The position numbers were made by a program, and so were the translations under genes. Shown here in pieces: positions 26,374 to 36,848 of a DNA stretch of 64,000 nucleotides. A model generated the notes under the pieces. It saw only the letters and a program-made list of their open reading frames with translations, did no database searches and had not been told where the DNA came from. Numbering within the stretch: the stretch's first letter is position 1; each line of letters starts with the position of its first letter. The DNA comes from Aromatoleum bremense (GTDB lineage: Bacteria; Pseudomonadota; Gammaproteobacteria; Burkholderiales; Rhodocyclaceae), in contig NZ_CP059467.1 of assembly GCF_017894365.1 (NCBI RefSeq), forward strand, positions 3,472,001-3,536,000, in the 5' to 3' direction.

Positions 26374-26651
26374 GCGACGTCCTCCCGCCCGTTCGAGCCG
26401 ACCCATTCGATCAACAATCGCAGATCCTATCATGCTGTTTCATGGCGGGAAGTGAATGGACCGGAACTTCCTTGGCCGCTGACAACCGGTTTCCATTAGA
26501 AGAAAGTTTTCCGGCTTCTTGCGCCTTGTCTTTCGTTGCGGACTTGCCTGCGTTTTCGCGGTCCACCGAATTCAAGAGCAAGCGCCGGAGTGCGCCGTTA
26601 CCCGGCAACCAGTAAATTTTAGCCATGGAATCGTGGAAAGGATGCAGGACC

Positions 26652-27725
26652 ATGACGGCAAAACGTGAAACGCTCGCGGCAGCGACCTCGGCTGATCCCC
26701 GCTGGGCGGCTGTGGTGAAGCGTGATCGGGAGGCGGACGGACAGTTCTTCTATTCGGTCAGGACGACCGGGGTGTACTGCCGTCCGTCCTGCGGGGCAAG
26801 GCTGCCGAAGGCGGAGAATGTCACTTTCCACGCCACACCGGCAGAGGCCGAGGAGTCGGGTTTCCGTCCGTGCAAGCGCTGCCGGCCGGATCAGCCGCCG
26901 CTCGCCGAGCAGCACGCTGCACGCGTCGCGGAACTTTGCCGCTTGATCGAAAACGCCGAGCAGGTGCCAAGCCTCGGTGAGATGGCCACGCATGCGGGCC
27001 TCAGCGTCTCCTATCTGCATCGTGTCTTCAAGGCGGTGACGGGTTTGACACCGAAGGCCTACGCGGCGGCGCACCGCGCACGGCGCGTGCGGGCCGTGCT
27101 CGCTCGCAGTGGTACGGTGACCGAGGCGATCTACGACGCGGGATACAACTCCAGCGGCAGGTTCTATGAAGATTCCGCGCGGGTTCTCGGCATGACGCCG
27201 ACGCGGTACCGCGCCGGCGGCGCGGACACGCAGATCCGGTTTGCAATCGGCGAATGTTCGCTGGGGGCGATTCTCGTCGCAGCGAGTGTGCAGGGCGTCT
27301 GCGCGGTCCTGATCGGCGACGATCCGGACCGGCTCGCGCGCGACCTGCAGGACCGTTTTCCGCGCGCCGTGCTGATCGGCGCCGACGCCGATTTCGAGCG
27401 TACTGTCGCAACCGTGGTCGGCTACGTCGAGGCTCCCGGGCTCGGGCTGGATCTGCCGCTCGACATCCGCGGCACGGCGTTTCAGCAACGGGTGTGGCAG
27501 GCGCTGCGGGAGATTCCGGCCGGGCAGACAGCGAGCTACGCCGAGATCGCGCGGCGCATCGGCGCGCCGAAGGCGGTGCGTGCGGTGGCCGGGGCGTGCG
27601 CGGCGAACCCGCTGGCGGTCGCGATCCCGTGCCACCGCGTGGTGCGCAACGACGGCCGGCTGTCCGGTTATCGCTGGGGCGTCGAACGCAAGCGGGCGCT
27701 GCTCGATCGCGAGGCGGAGCGATGA
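26652..27725 (+). CDS. ada: Bifunctional DNA alkylation repair protein/transcriptional activator Ada
   Basis: A 357-residue protein with the full Ada layout. The N-terminal zinc domain has RTTGVYCRPSCGARLP and RPCKRCRPDQ, giving four Cys ligands of which the first is the methylphosphotriester acceptor. An AraC-type helix-turn-helix follows (LSVSYLHRVFKAVTGLTPKAY). The O6-methylguanine methyltransferase domain carries AFQQRVWQALREIPAGQTASY and the acceptor Cys in AIPCHRVV. The ATG at 26652 is preferred; an ATG at 26625 lacks a ribosome site. The stop overlaps alkA by four bases, so ada-alkA is an adaptive-response operon, probably self-activated by methylated Ada. Confidence 0.95.
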   Translation: MTAKRETLAAATSADPRWAAVVKRDREADGQFFYSVRTTGVYCRPSCGARLPKAENVTFHATPAEAEESGFRPCKRCRPDQPPLAEQHAARVAELCRLIENAEQVPSLGEMATHAGLSVSYLHRVFKAVTGLTPKAYAAAHRARRVRAVLARSGTVTEAIYDAGYNSSGRFYEDSARVLGMTPTRYRAGGADTQIRFAIGECSLGAILVAASVQGVCAVLIGDDPDRLARDLQDRFPRAVLIGADADFERTVATVVGYVEAPGLGLDLPLDIRGTAFQQRVWQALREIPAGQTASYAEIARRIGAPKAVRAVAGACAANPLAVAIPCHRVVRNDGRLSGYRWGVERKRALLDREAER

Positions 27726-28624
27726 CTGCGGTACTGTCCTGGGGCGTCGGCTTGCCGGCGGATTTCCGCAGCGATGATGTGCTCGCTTTCCACCGGCGTG
27801 ACCCGCTCGCGCTCGCCGAACGTATCGAGGGGCGAACGCTGTACAAAGGTCTCGCGTGGGAAGGCCGCGCGGCGTGCCTGACGATCCAGTTCGACGGCGC
27901 GCATGCGAGCGCCGAACTCGCAGTCGACGGGGCGGCGAGCGCCGCTGCGCCCGCTGCGCTCGCACAGTTGCTGCCGCGCATGCTGGGCCTGACCCAGCAG
28001 GTGGAGGCGTTCGAACGTGCCTATCGCGACCATCCGCAACTGGGCCCGCTCATCGCCCGCCATCCCGGGCTGCGGGTGCCGCTGTCCGCGAGTCCGTTCG
28101 AAGCGCTCAGTTGGGCGATCACCGGGCAGCAGATCAGCGTGCGGGCCGCGATCTCGCTACGGCGCCGGCTGATCGAAGTCGCCGGGCTGCGCCATTCGGA
28201 CGGGCTCGCCTGCTATCCCGATGCGGAACGGGTCGCCGTGCTGAGCGAGGCGGATCTGCGTTCGGCCGGATTCTCGCAGGCGAAAGCGCAGACACTGATC
28301 AGGCTCGGCCGTCTCGTCGCCGATGACGAGCTGCCGCTTGATGCGTGGATCGCGACGCTGCCGGTCGACGAGATCCGCGAGCGCCTGATGCAGGTGCGCG
28401 GCATCGGGCCGTGGACGATCGATTACGCGCTGCTGCGGGGTTTCGGCTGGCTGGACGGGTCGCTGCACGGCGACGTCGCGGTGCGCCGCAGCTTGCAGGC
28501 GGTGCTCGATTGTCAGGAGAGCGTCACCGAAGGGCAGGCGAAGCGCTGGCTCGCGGAATTCTCGCCCTGGCGCGCGTTGATTGCAGCCCACCTTTGGGCC
28601 GTCGGGTTGAGCAAGCTTCCTTAG
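27722..28624 (+). CDS. alkA: DNA-3-methyladenine glycosylase II AlkA
   Basis: A 300-residue HhH-GPD glycosylase removing alkylated purines. An AlkA N-terminal domain is followed by the helix-hairpin-helix region VRGIGPWTIDYALLRGFG and the catalytic Asp in LHGDVAVRRSL. The early motif PFEALSWAITGQQISV is also typical. The start codon overlaps the ada stop (ATGA), showing translational coupling. It is slightly longer than E. coli AlkA (282 residues) but complete. Confidence 0.94.
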   Translation: MTAVLSWGVGLPADFRSDDVLAFHRRDPLALAERIEGRTLYKGLAWEGRAACLTIQFDGAHASAELAVDGAASAAAPAALAQLLPRMLGLTQQVEAFERAYRDHPQLGPLIARHPGLRVPLSASPFEALSWAITGQQISVRAAISLRRRLIEVAGLRHSDGLACYPDAERVAVLSEADLRSAGFSQAKAQTLIRLGRLVADDELPLDAWIATLPVDEIRERLMQVRGIGPWTIDYALLRGFGWLDGSLHGDVAVRRSLQAVLDCQESVTEGQAKRWLAEFSPWRALIAAHLWAVGLSKLP

Positions 28625-28689
28625 CATTCGAGCATTCGGTCGTCGTGCTCGCTGAAAGCGGAAGGTGCGGCAGTACGCCGGTAAAGAAA

Positions 28690-28773
28690 TAGCCCCGCGT
28701 TATGGCCAGCCTGCAATTACGCTTGTCTCTCCGAAATACTACCTCCGAAAGACGTTGACTGACCACGCGGGGC
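28690..28773 (-). ncRNA. Candidate small RNA between alkA and moaC
   Basis: The spacer between these convergent genes contains a perfect 9-bp closing stem (GCCCCGCGT at 28692-28700 with ACGCGGGGC at 28765-28773). On the minus strand a promoter-like TTGCAA-N16-TAGAAT lies just upstream, and the 3' side of the stem runs into TATTTCTTT. The enclosed region carries two TTTCGGAG repeats with GGA motifs. No known RNA family was recognised. Expression and orientation are inferred. Confidence 0.3.
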
Positions 28774-28922
28774 ACATCCTCATTCTAGTTCGGGGTCGTC
28801 AACTTGCAAGGTTCGGGTATCGGCTGCCGGGATTGCGATCGAGGCGAAATCTGCAGTTCCGGGGAACGCGCGCTCCTTCGGGAATGCCGCATCGCCCCTG
28901 CAGGAGACTGTACAGGGATGCG

Positions 28923-29438
28923 CTACCCGGGGTTTCCGGCGACCCAGTGCCCCGACTTGCCGCCGAGCTTCTCGACGAGCTGGATGCCGTCCATGCGCAT
29001 GCCACGATCCACGGCCTTGCACATGTCGTAAATCGTCAGCAGGGCGACGTTGACCGCAGTCAGTGCTTCCATCTCGACACCGGTGCGGCCGACGGTCTCC
29101 GCCGTCACCGTGCAGGCGATCGTGCTCGCCGCGTCGTCGAGCGCGAACTCGACGGCGACGCGCGTCAGCGCGATCGGGTGGCACAGCGGGATCAGTTCGC
29201 TTGCGCGCTTCGACGCCTGGATCGCGGCGATGCGGGCGATGCCGAGTACGTCGCCCTTCTTCGCGGTGCCGGACTGGATCATCGCGAAGGTGGCCGGCTG
29301 CATCGTGATCCGGCCTTGGGCGACCGCGACGCGACGGGTTTCGCGCTTGTCGCCGACATCCACCATGTGGGCCTGGCCGTCGGCGTCGAAATGGGTGAGG
29401 ATCGGGGTGAGGATCGGGGGCGTGCCGGGTTGTGTCAT
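28923..29438 (-). CDS. moaC: Cyclic pyranopterin monophosphate synthase MoaC
   Basis: A 171-residue molybdenum cofactor enzyme turning 3',8-cH2GTP into cyclic pyranopterin phosphate. Hallmarks are [51 protein letters not shown] and the ending LGGKSGHW. The ATG at 29438 gives a normal family length with an N-terminal extension of about 10 residues containing a short repeat (ILTPILT). No strong ribosome site precedes it. The gene stands alone, divergent from the BepA-like protease. Confidence 0.94.
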   Translation of the reverse strand: MTQPGTPPILTPILTHFDADGQAHMVDVGDKRETRRVAVAQGRITMQPATFAMIQSGTAKKGDVLGIARIAAIQASKRASELIPLCHPIALTRVAVEFALDDAASTIACTVTAETVGRTGVEMEALTAVNVALLTIYDMCKAVDRGMRMDGIQLVEKLGGKSGHWVAGNPG

Positions 29439-29517
29439 GAGGTCGGTGCGCGGGGCGACCATAGTGCGATACATTCCGCGCGGAACGGTTGGAAGTGGAT
29501 GGGTATCATAGCATCCG

Positions 29518-30957
29518 ATGATCAAACGACTTTTTATCCTGCTGCTGTGCGTCGCGATGGTGCCGCGCCTGAACGCGGCCGATCTGCCGGATCTCGGCGA
29601 CGTCGCGGCGTCCGAACTTTCCCCGCTCGCCGAGCGCAGGATCGGCGAATCCATCATTCGCGAGATCCGTTTCCGCGATGCCGCCTATCTCGACGACGCC
29701 GAAATCGAGGACTACGTCGATCGCCTCGGCCAGCGCCTCGTGACGGCGAGCGCGGCGCCCTACCAGGAGTTCGACTTCTTCGTCATCCGCGATGCAACGC
29801 TCAATGCCTTCGCGCTGCCGGGCGGCTTCATCGGCGTGCATAGCGGGCTGATCCTGGCGGCTGAATCGGAATCCGAGCTGGCTTCGGTGCTGGGGCATGA
29901 AATCGCCCACGTGACGCAGCGCCACATTGCCCAGCTGGTCGGCAAGCAGAGCCAGTCGAGCATGGTGATGCTCGCGTCGCTGCTCGTCGCGGTGCTCGCG
30001 GCGCGCAGCAATTCGCAGATCAGCGAGGCGGCGATCGCCGCCGGGCAGGCGGGGGCGATCCAGTCGCAGCTCGGCTACACGCGCGACTTCGAACGCGAGG
30101 CCGACCGCCTGGGCCTGCAGACGCTCGAAGGGGCGGGCTACGACGTGCGCGGCATGCCGAGTTTCTTCGAGCGTCTGCAACGCGCGAGCCGTTTCTATGA
30201 GAACAATGCGCCGAGCTACCTGCGCACCCACCCGCTGACCGGCGAGCGGATTTCGGACATGGGCAACCGCGTCGCGCAGATGCGCTATCGGCAGGTGCCG
30301 GATTCGCAGGATTTCGGGTTCGTGCGGGCGAAGCTGCGCGTCACCGCGGCCGCGCCGCTCGACGCAGTGCGGGAATTCCAGTCGCTGGCGGCGAAACACG
30401 GGGCCGACGCCGCGGCGCGCTACGGTCTGGCGCGCGCGCTGCTCGCGGCCGGGCGGATCGATGAGGCGACCAAGGCGCTCGACGTGGTGCGGCGCGACGC
30501 TCCCGCATCGCCGTTCATCGAATCTCTCGCGGCCGAGTTGCGGCTTGCGGCGCGTGACCCCGCCGCCGCGGTGAAGATCCTCGAGGCGGCGCAGGCGCGA
30601 TTCCCCGACAGCCGCGCGCTGCGCTACGCGCTGGTCGATGCATTGCTGCAGGCCGGCCGCGCATCCGATGCGGCCGTGATGGCGCGCGCGGAAGCGCTGC
30701 GCCGCACTGACGATGACCGCATGTGGACGCTCGTCGCACGCTCGGAGGCGGCGCTTGGCCGCCGCACCGCGCAGCATCGCGCCCAGGCGGAAGTGTACGT
30801 GTTGCAGGGAAGTTTGCCGGCGGCGATCGAGCAACTCGACCTCGCGCGCCGCGCGGGGGATGGCGACTTCTACGAGCTTTCGGCCGTCGATGCGCGGGTG
30901 CGCGAGCTGAAAGCCGAGGAGCGCCAACGCCGGCTCGACAAGCGCGAGGGGAACTGA
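29518..30957 (+). CDS. bepA: M48 metalloprotease with TPR domain, BepA-like
   Basis: A 479-residue periplasmic protein with a signal peptide ending NAA (about 21). The M48 domain has the zinc motif [13 protein letters not shown], and the third ligand Glu lies in [11 protein letters not shown]. The loop [18 protein letters not shown] is characteristic of the family. From about 280 the chain is TPR helices ([20 protein letters not shown] and so on). This layout matches BepA/YfgC, which assists LptD assembly and degrades misfolded outer membrane proteins. The lptF-lptG genes are 6 kb away, in a separate operon. Confidence 0.9.
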   Translation: MIKRLFILLLCVAMVPRLNAADLPDLGDVAASELSPLAERRIGESIIREIRFRDAAYLDDAEIEDYVDRLGQRLVTASAAPYQEFDFFVIRDATLNAFALPGGFIGVHSGLILAAESESELASVLGHEIAHVTQRHIAQLVGKQSQSSMVMLASLLVAVLAARSNSQISEAAIAAGQAGAIQSQLGYTRDFEREADRLGLQTLEGAGYDVRGMPSFFERLQRASRFYENNAPSYLRTHPLTGERISDMGNRVAQMRYRQVPDSQDFGFVRAKLRVTAAAPLDAVREFQSLAAKHGADAAARYGLARALLAAGRIDEATKALDVVRRDAPASPFIESLAAELRLAARDPAAAVKILEAAQARFPDSRALRYALVDALLQAGRASDAAVMARAEALRRTDDDRMWTLVARSEAALGRRTAQHRAQAEVYVLQGSLPAAIEQLDLARRAGDGDFYELSAVDARVRELKAEERQRRLDKREGN

Positions 30958-31043
30958 GGAGCGCAGATCGCCTTTTGCGAATGGGGGGCGAGCCTTTAGA
31001 ATCCGCCGCTTGATCGATCGAGAATGCGACGAGGAATGGACTG

Positions 31044-31274
31044 ATGGATTTCGACAAGGAAGTCGATGCACGCGGGCTGACCTGCCCGCTGCCGATCCTG
31101 CGCGCGAAGAAGATGCTCGCGGAAATGACCCCCGGCCAGGTGGTGCGCGTGCTCGCCACGGACCCCGGATCGGTGAAGGATTTCCAGGCCTTCGCGAAGC
31201 AGACCGGCAACGAGTTGCTGCAGCAAGGCGAAACTGCCGGCCAGGCTTTCGAATTTTTCCTGCGGCGCAAGTAG
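31044..31274 (+). CDS. tusA: TusA-family sulfurtransferase
   Basis: A 76-residue protein with the TusA signature: DARGLTCPLPILRAKKML with persulfide-carrying Cys14 in the CPxP motif. TusA proteins relay sulfur for tRNA thiolation, molybdenum cofactor assembly or sulfur oxidation. It lies 86 bases after the BepA-like gene and converges on valS, with terminators between. The TusA family call is firm; membership of the tRNA-modification branch is not proven. Confidence 0.9.
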   Translation: MDFDKEVDARGLTCPLPILRAKKMLAEMTPGQVVRVLATDPGSVKDFQAFAKQTGNELLQQGETAGQAFEFFLRRK

Positions 31275-31315
31275 GATTCCGCGGCCCTTTTTTATTGCCG
31301 CGCCTCGGCGCCGAT

Positions 31316-31350
31316 AAAAAAGGGGCCGCCCATTGACTGCGGGCGGCCCC
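31316..31350 (-). terminator. Intrinsic terminator of valS
   Basis: Minus strand: perfect 10-bp stem GGGGCCGCCC/GGGCGGCCCC (31322-31331 with 31341-31350, 9-base loop) followed by TTTTTT. An overlapping inverted repeat (31282-31326 region, CGGCCC...GGGCCG with A/T tracts) may serve tusA on the other strand. Confidence 0.9.
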
Positions 31351-31371
31351 TTGCGTTGTGCCGTCCCTGGC

Positions 31372-34218
31372 TCAGCGCGCGCTGAGTTTGTCCAGTTGCG
31401 GACGTAGTTTTTCGAGCGTGGCTTTGAACCCGGCGAGCCGCTCGCGTTCCTGCCGTACGACTGCGGCGGGGGCGCGTGCGACGAAGCTCTCGTTGCCGAG
31501 CTTGCTCTCGGCCTTCGTCATTTCGCCTTCGAGGCGGGCGATCTCTTTCGCGATGCGCTCGCGCTCGGCAGCGAGGTCGATTTCGACGCGCAACATCAGC
31601 TTGAAGCTGCCGGCGACGGCGACCGGGGCGAGTTCGTCGGTGCCGATTTCGTCGACGACCGCGACCTCCGACAGCCGCGCGAGTCCGGCGAGATACGGCA
31701 CATAGCCCTTGAGCGTCGTCGCGTCGCCGGCGGCGACGAGTGGCATGCGCTGGGCCGGCGAAATGTTCATCTCGCTGCGCAGGTTGCGGCAGGTGCCGAT
31801 GATCGCCTTCAGCTCGGCGATCTTCGCTTCGCTTGCTTCGTCGAGCCGCGACAGATCGGCCTCGGGGTAGCGCGCCAGCATGATGCTGTCGGTGTCCTTG
31901 CGCCCGGCGAGCGGCGCGACCGTCTGCCACAGCTCCTCGGTGATGAACGGGATCAGCGGGTGCGCGAGGCGCAGCACCGTCTCGAGGACGCGCAGCAAGG
32001 TGCGGCGCGTCGCGCGCTGCTGGGCTTCGGTGCCGCCCTGGATCTGCACTTTCGCGAGTTCGAGGTACCAGTCGCAATACTCGTCCCAGACGAATTCATA
32101 CACCGCCTTCGAGACGAGGTCGAAGCGGTAGTCCTTGAAGTGCTGCGCGACGTCGGCTTCGGTGCGCTGAAGCTTCGACACGATCCAGCGGTCGGCGAAC
32201 GAGAAGTCGAGGTTCGCGGCGTTGCACGCGGCGCTGCCGGCCGCAGCACTGATGCCGCAATCCTGGCCTTCGCAGTTCATCAGCACGAAGCGCGTCGCGT
32301 TCCACAGCTTGTTGCAGAAATTGCGGTAGCCCTCGCAGCGCGACAGGTCGAACTTGATGTCGCGCCCGGGGGTCGCGAGCGACGCGAAGGTGAAGCGCAG
32401 CGCGTCGGTGCCGAACGCGGGGATGCCTTCGGGGAATTCCTTGCGCGTCTTCTTCTCGATGCTCTGCGCCTGCTTCGGGTTCATCAGCCCGAAGGTGCGT
32501 TTCTTCGCGAGTTCGTCAGCCGAGATGCCGTCGATGAGGTCGATCGGGTCGAGCACGTTGCCTTTCGACTTCGACATCTTCTGCCCTTCGCCGTCGCGGA
32601 TCAGGCCGTGCACATAGACGTCTCGGAACGGGATCTTGCCGGTGATGTGCTTCGTCATCATCACCATGCGCGCGACCCAGAAGAAGATGATGTCGAAGCC
32701 GGTGACGAGCACGCTGGAGGGCAGGTAGAGGTCGAGCGCGTCGTTCGACTTTTCCGGCCACTCGGGCGTCCAGTCGAGCGTCGAGAACGGCCACAGCGCT
32801 GACGAATACCAGGTGTCGAGGACGTCCTCGTCACGGCGCAGGCGGCCGGTGTAGCCGTCCTGCGCGGCGAGCCCCTTCGCTTCCGCCTCGTCGTGCGCGA
32901 CCCACACGCGCGCGTCGCCTTCGACGTCCGCGTACCACGCAGGGATTTGGTGGCCCCACCACAGCTGGCGCGAGATGCACCAGTCCTGGATGTTGTTGAG
33001 CCACTGGTTGTAGGTGTTGACCCAGTTCTCGGGGTAGAAGCGGATTTCGCCCGAAGCGACGCATTCGAGCGCCTTCGCGGTGATGCTCCTGCCATCTGTG
33101 CCTGGCTTGGTCATCGCGACGAACCACTGATCGGTCAGCATCGGCTCGATGACCGCGCTGGTGCGGTCGCCGCGCGGCACCATCAGCTTGTGCGGCTTGA
33201 TGCCGGCGAGCAGCCCCTGCGCCTCGAGGTCCTGCACGATGACTTCGCGCGCGACGAAACGGTCCATGCCGCGGTATTTCTCCGGCGCGTCGTCGCTGAC
33301 ATGCGCGTCCAAACGCAGGATGCTGATCATCGGAAGATTGTGACGCAGGCCCACGGCATAGTCGTTGAAGTCGTGCGCGGGCGTGACCTTGACGCAGCCG
33401 GTGCCGAACTCGCGGTCGACGTAGTCGTCGCCGATGATCGGGATGTCACGCTCGCACAGCGGCAGGCGCACCGTCTTGCCGATCAGGTGGGCGTAGCGTT
33501 CGTCTTCCGGATGCACCATCACCGCGACGTCGCCGAGCATCGTCTCGGGCCGGGTCGTCGCGACGGTCAGGCCCTTCAACTCGCCGACCGGCCCGTCGCT
33601 GAACGGGTAGGTGATGTGCCACAGGAAGCCGTCTTCCTCTTCCGATACCACTTCGAGGTCCGACACCGCGGTGCCGAGCTTCGGATCCCAGTTGACCAGC
33701 CGCTTGCCGCGGTAGATCAGCCCTTCGTTGTAAAGGCGCACGAAGGTCTCGGTGACGGTGTCCGACAGGCCTTCGTCCATCGTGAAGCGCTCGCGCTTCC
33801 AGTCGGGCGAGGTGCCGAGGCGGCGCATCTGGCGCGTGATCGTGCCGCCGGAATATTCCTTCCACTCCCACACTTTCGCGATGAACTTCTCGCGGCCGAG
33901 GTCGTGGCGCGAGATGCCTTTCGCGTCGAGCTGGCGTTCGACGACGATCTGCGTCGCGATGCCGGCGTGGTCGGTGCCCGGCTGCCACAGCGTGTTGAAG
34001 CCGCGCATGCGGTGGTAGCGGGTCAGCGCATCCATGATCGTCTGGTTGAAGCCGTGGCCCATGTGCAGCGTGCCGGTGACGTTCGGCGGCGGCAGCAGGA
34101 TGCAGAATGCGTTCGGGTTCGACTTGTCGAGGCCGGCGTCGAAATGACCGCGCGCTTCCCATTCGGGATACCAGCGGGCTTCGATCGCCGCGGGCTCAAA
34201 ACTTTTGGCCAGTTCCAT
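31372..34218 (-). CDS. valS: Valine--tRNA ligase
   Basis: A 948-residue class I synthetase. The HIGH motif appears as HMGHGFNQ (about 52-59) and the KMSKS motif as [14 protein letters not shown] (about 556-569). The editing (CP1) domain includes [14 protein letters not shown]. The C-terminal anticodon-binding domain is followed by the coiled coil typical of ValS ([20 protein letters not shown]). The arrangement pepA-holC-small gene-valS on one strand is the usual betaproteobacterial row. A strong terminator follows. Confidence 0.98.
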   Translation of the reverse strand: MELAKSFEPAAIEARWYPEWEARGHFDAGLDKSNPNAFCILLPPPNVTGTLHMGHGFNQTIMDALTRYHRMRGFNTLWQPGTDHAGIATQIVVERQLDAKGISRHDLGREKFIAKVWEWKEYSGGTITRQMRRLGTSPDWKRERFTMDEGLSDTVTETFVRLYNEGLIYRGKRLVNWDPKLGTAVSDLEVVSEEEDGFLWHITYPFSDGPVGELKGLTVATTRPETMLGDVAVMVHPEDERYAHLIGKTVRLPLCERDIPIIGDDYVDREFGTGCVKVTPAHDFNDYAVGLRHNLPMISILRLDAHVSDDAPEKYRGMDRFVAREVIVQDLEAQGLLAGIKPHKLMVPRGDRTSAVIEPMLTDQWFVAMTKPGTDGRSITAKALECVASGEIRFYPENWVNTYNQWLNNIQDWCISRQLWWGHQIPAWYADVEGDARVWVAHDEAEAKGLAAQDGYTGRLRRDEDVLDTWYSSALWPFSTLDWTPEWPEKSNDALDLYLPSSVLVTGFDIIFFWVARMVMMTKHITGKIPFRDVYVHGLIRDGEGQKMSKSKGNVLDPIDLIDGISADELAKKRTFGLMNPKQAQSIEKKTRKEFPEGIPAFGTDALRFTFASLATPGRDIKFDLSRCEGYRNFCNKLWNATRFVLMNCEGQDCGISAAAGSAACNAANLDFSFADRWIVSKLQRTEADVAQHFKDYRFDLVSKAVYEFVWDEYCDWYLELAKVQIQGGTEAQQRATRRTLLRVLETVLRLAHPLIPFITEELWQTVAPLAGRKDTDSIMLARYPEADLSRLDEASEAKIAELKAIIGTCRNLRSEMNISPAQRMPLVAAGDATTLKGYVPYLAGLARLSEVAVVDEIGTDELAPVAVAGSFKLMLRVEIDLAAERERIAKEIARLEGEMTKAESKLGNESFVARAPAAVVRQERERLAGFKATLEKLRPQLDKLSAR

Positions 34219-34308
34219 GGTGTACTCGGGGGCTTGAAGGCAAAGGGCGGATTATAGCGGATCGACGACGCCCGCTCCGGGCGCAGCCCGGGGGCTTCGG
34301 GCGGCGGC

Positions 34309-34788
34309 TCAACGCCGCTTCGCGGGCGGCGTTTCGAGGCTGCGCGAGATGTGTTCGGACAAGGTCGGGAGCAGGGTCGCGCGCAGGTGCGCGAGCGCTT
34401 CCACCTGCAGGCGATCGGCGAGTTTGTCGAGTTCGCGCGACAGCAGTTGCGGCAGTTCGGTGGCGAACCAGTTTTCGACTTCGCGCGAAATTGCAGTGTC
34501 GAGGCTGACGAGCTGTTCGGCGAGCTCGCTGGCGGCGATCGGGACGGACTCGGCCGTCGCGGCCGCAGGCACCGGTTCGGCAAGCTCCAGCCCTTCCAGT
34601 TCGGACGGGTCGACGATATCGGTCAAGACCGGCAGTTCGTCGTCGTCGAGCGCGACGAATTCATCGGGTTCCGGAAGATCCGCGCCCTTGTGGCGGCGCA
34701 GCAGCGCATTGGCCTTGTCGAGGAGCTCGTCGGCAGCTTTCAGGTCGTCGTCCGGATCGATGCGCGGCGGCGCGCCCCATCTGCTCAT
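34309..34788 (-). CDS. Conserved acidic protein of unknown function between holC and valS
   Basis: A 159-residue soluble protein starting with ATG at 34788, whose ATGA overlaps the holC stop. The N-terminus is acidic and helical (IDPDDDLKAADELLDKANAL), followed by an acidic linker (VALDDDELPVLTDIVDPSEL) and a helical C-terminal half (REVENWFATELPQLLSRELD). No enzyme motif is visible. Its position between holC and valS in the same operon suggests a conserved gene, but no function can be assigned. Confidence 0.75.
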   Translation of the reverse strand: MSRWGAPPRIDPDDDLKAADELLDKANALLRRHKGADLPEPDEFVALDDDELPVLTDIVDPSELEGLELAEPVPAAATAESVPIAASELAEQLVSLDTAISREVENWFATELPQLLSRELDKLADRLQVEALAHLRATLLPTLSEHISRSLETPPAKRR

Positions 34789-35222
34789 AACGCCTCCCGC
34801 CGTACCGCGTCGAACGCCTGCAGCGGCAGTTCGCGTTGCTTGTAGTGCGTCCAGCGCGCACGCGCCGGGAGCTTCTGTGCCTCGCCCTGGCCGACGATCT
34901 CGACGAGCATGCGAAAGCGCTCGAAATCCGGCGGGATATCGTCGGCGAGATTGAACAGCAGCTCGGCGTGCGGCCACGCGGTCGCCCGGGTGGCGTCGCC
35001 GATGACCACCGGAGTCCGCGCCGCCAGGGGTGCGTCAGCCATCACGTGGGGGACGAACAGCAGCGGGTCGAAGCTCCACAGCAGCTGATCGAGCTCGCGC
35101 GCCGCGGCCGCGCCCGGCACCCGCACCGCAACGCGGCGCCCGCCCGAGTAGGCGCGGGCAGCCAGTTCGCACGCCAGCGCGAGAGGGTTCTCGGCGTTGT
35201 GGTAGAACTGCACCCGCGTCAT
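34785..35222 (-). CDS. holC: DNA polymerase III subunit chi (HolC)
   Basis: A 145-residue clamp-loader accessory subunit that links the replisome to SSB. Family blocks are VQFYHNAENPLALACELAARAY, RVAVRVPGAAAARELDQLLW, FDPLLFVPHV, VVIGDA and LLFNLADDIPPDFERF. It sits 17 bases after leucyl aminopeptidase, the conserved pepA-holC-valS order. Confidence 0.95.
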   Translation of the reverse strand: MTRVQFYHNAENPLALACELAARAYSGGRRVAVRVPGAAAARELDQLLWSFDPLLFVPHVMADAPLAARTPVVIGDATRATAWPHAELLFNLADDIPPDFERFRMLVEIVGQGEAQKLPARARWTHYKQRELPLQAFDAVRREAL

Positions 35223-35239
35223 GAACGTCGACGCCGCGT

Positions 35240-36739
35240 TCAGCCCGGCGCCCCCTGGCTACGGGCGATCAGGAACTCGGCGAGCAGCGGCACCGGTCGC
35301 CCCGTCGCGCCCTTGGCGTCGCCCGACACCCACGCGGTGCCGGCGATATCGAGATGCGCCCACTTGTATGCCTTCGTGAAGCGCGCGAGGAAGCACGCCG
35401 CGGTGATCGTGCCGGCGAAGCGCCCGCCGATGTTGCCCATGTCGGCGAAATTGCTCTTCAGCAACTCCTGGTATTCGTCCCACAGCGGCAGCTGCCACGC
35501 GCGGTCGCCGGACACGGTGCCGCAGTCGAGCAGTTCGCGCGCGAGCGCGTCGTCGTTCGCCAGCAGTCCGCTCGGGATCTTGCCGAGCGCGACGACGCAG
35601 GCGCCGGTGAGCGTTGCGATGTCGACGACGCAGGCGGGCTTGAAGCGTTCGGCGTAAGTCAGCGCGTCGCACAGGATCAGTCGGCCTTCGGCGTCGGTGT
35701 TGAGGACCTCGATCGTCTGCCCGCTCATCGATGTGACGACGTCGCCCGGTTTCGTCGCGCTGCCGCCCGGCATGTTCTCGGTTGCCGGGATGAGGCCGAC
35801 GACGTTGATCGGCAGGGCCATCCGCGCGATCGCCTTGAACGTACCCAGCACGCTCGCCGCGCCGCACATATCGAACTTCATCTCGTCCATTTCGGCGCCG
35901 GGCTTCAGCGAAATGCCGCCGGTATCGAAAGTGATGCCTTTGCCGACCAGCACGACCGGCTTGTCCTTCGATTTGCCGCCCTTGTAGTGCATGACGATGA
36001 ACTTGGGCGGCTGGTGCGAGCCGCGCGCGACGGACAGCAGCGAGCCCATGCCGAGCTTTTGCATGTCGTCGCGGTCGAGCACTTCGACCTTGAGCTTGTA
36101 CTGCTTGCCGAGCGCGACCGCGGTGTCGGCCAGATAGCTCGGCGTGCAGAAATTGCCGGGCAGGTTGCCCAGATCCTTCGCCAGCGCCATGCCTTCGGCG
36201 ATCGCCTGGCCGCGTTGGACCGCCGCCTCCATGCTCGCCGTGATCTTCTCGCCCGTCAGCAGCACGACTTTGCCCGCGCCGCGACGCTTCGAGTCCTTGT
36301 CCTTGCCCTTCGTCGCGTCGAAGCGATACGCGCCATCGGCGATCGCGCGAACGAGCTGCTGCAGCGCCCAGTCGATGTCGCGCCCGGGCACCGGGATGTC
36401 GGCAAGGCATACCGCGACGTCGCTCGCCGGACCCGACGCGAGAGCCTTGCCGACGGCGGCGAGCGCGTCGCGCCACGCCTTGTCGCCGAACTCGTCCCGC
36501 TTGCCGAGGCCCACGGCCAGTACGCGTTCGCAGGCGCTGCCCGGCAGGTCGTGGATCGCGAGCAGCGAGCCCGCCTTGTCCTCGAGATCGCCACGGCCGA
36601 GGATCGCCGCGAATTTTCCCTTCGAGGCCTTGTCGAGGGCGGCTGCCGCGCCGCCGAGCTGTCCGTCGGCAAAGACGCCGACCACCACGCTGCCGGTTTT
36701 CAGTTTTTCCGGCGTCCCGGTCTTTATGGTAAATTCCAC
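35240..36739 (-). CDS. pepA: Leucyl aminopeptidase (cytosol aminopeptidase, M17)
   Basis: A 499-residue M17 metallopeptidase. The GTG start at 36739 has AAGGAG 7 bases upstream. Metal and active-site blocks are VLVGKGITFDTGGISLKPG, MKFDMCGAASVLG and the signature NTDAEGRLILCDAL. The PepA N-terminal regulatory domain is also present. Besides trimming peptides, E. coli PepA binds DNA in Xer recombination and carAB control. It is divergent from lptF across a 109-base spacer. Confidence 0.96.
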   Translation of the reverse strand: MEFTIKTGTPEKLKTGSVVVGVFADGQLGGAAAALDKASKGKFAAILGRGDLEDKAGSLLAIHDLPGSACERVLAVGLGKRDEFGDKAWRDALAAVGKALASGPASDVAVCLADIPVPGRDIDWALQQLVRAIADGAYRFDATKGKDKDSKRRGAGKVVLLTGEKITASMEAAVQRGQAIAEGMALAKDLGNLPGNFCTPSYLADTAVALGKQYKLKVEVLDRDDMQKLGMGSLLSVARGSHQPPKFIVMHYKGGKSKDKPVVLVGKGITFDTGGISLKPGAEMDEMKFDMCGAASVLGTFKAIARMALPINVVGLIPATENMPGGSATKPGDVVTSMSGQTIEVLNTDAEGRLILCDALTYAERFKPACVVDIATLTGACVVALGKIPSGLLANDDALARELLDCGTVSGDRAWQLPLWDEYQELLKSNFADMGNIGGRFAGTITAACFLARFTKAYKWAHLDIAGTAWVSGDAKGATGRPVPLLAEFLIARSQGAPG

Positions 36740-36848
36740 GCACAGCTCCTTTGATAGACGCGACGTTCCGATTGCCGCCGATTATGGCCCGTCCCCGGCG
36801 AATGCGTCAAAAGTCACTTTCCCCAACGCATATCGAATCCTTCGCGCG

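Noticed and set aside
32893..34257. 454-codon plus-strand frame opposite valS
   Set aside because: Antisense shadow of valS; the valS frame has HIGH and KMSKS motifs.
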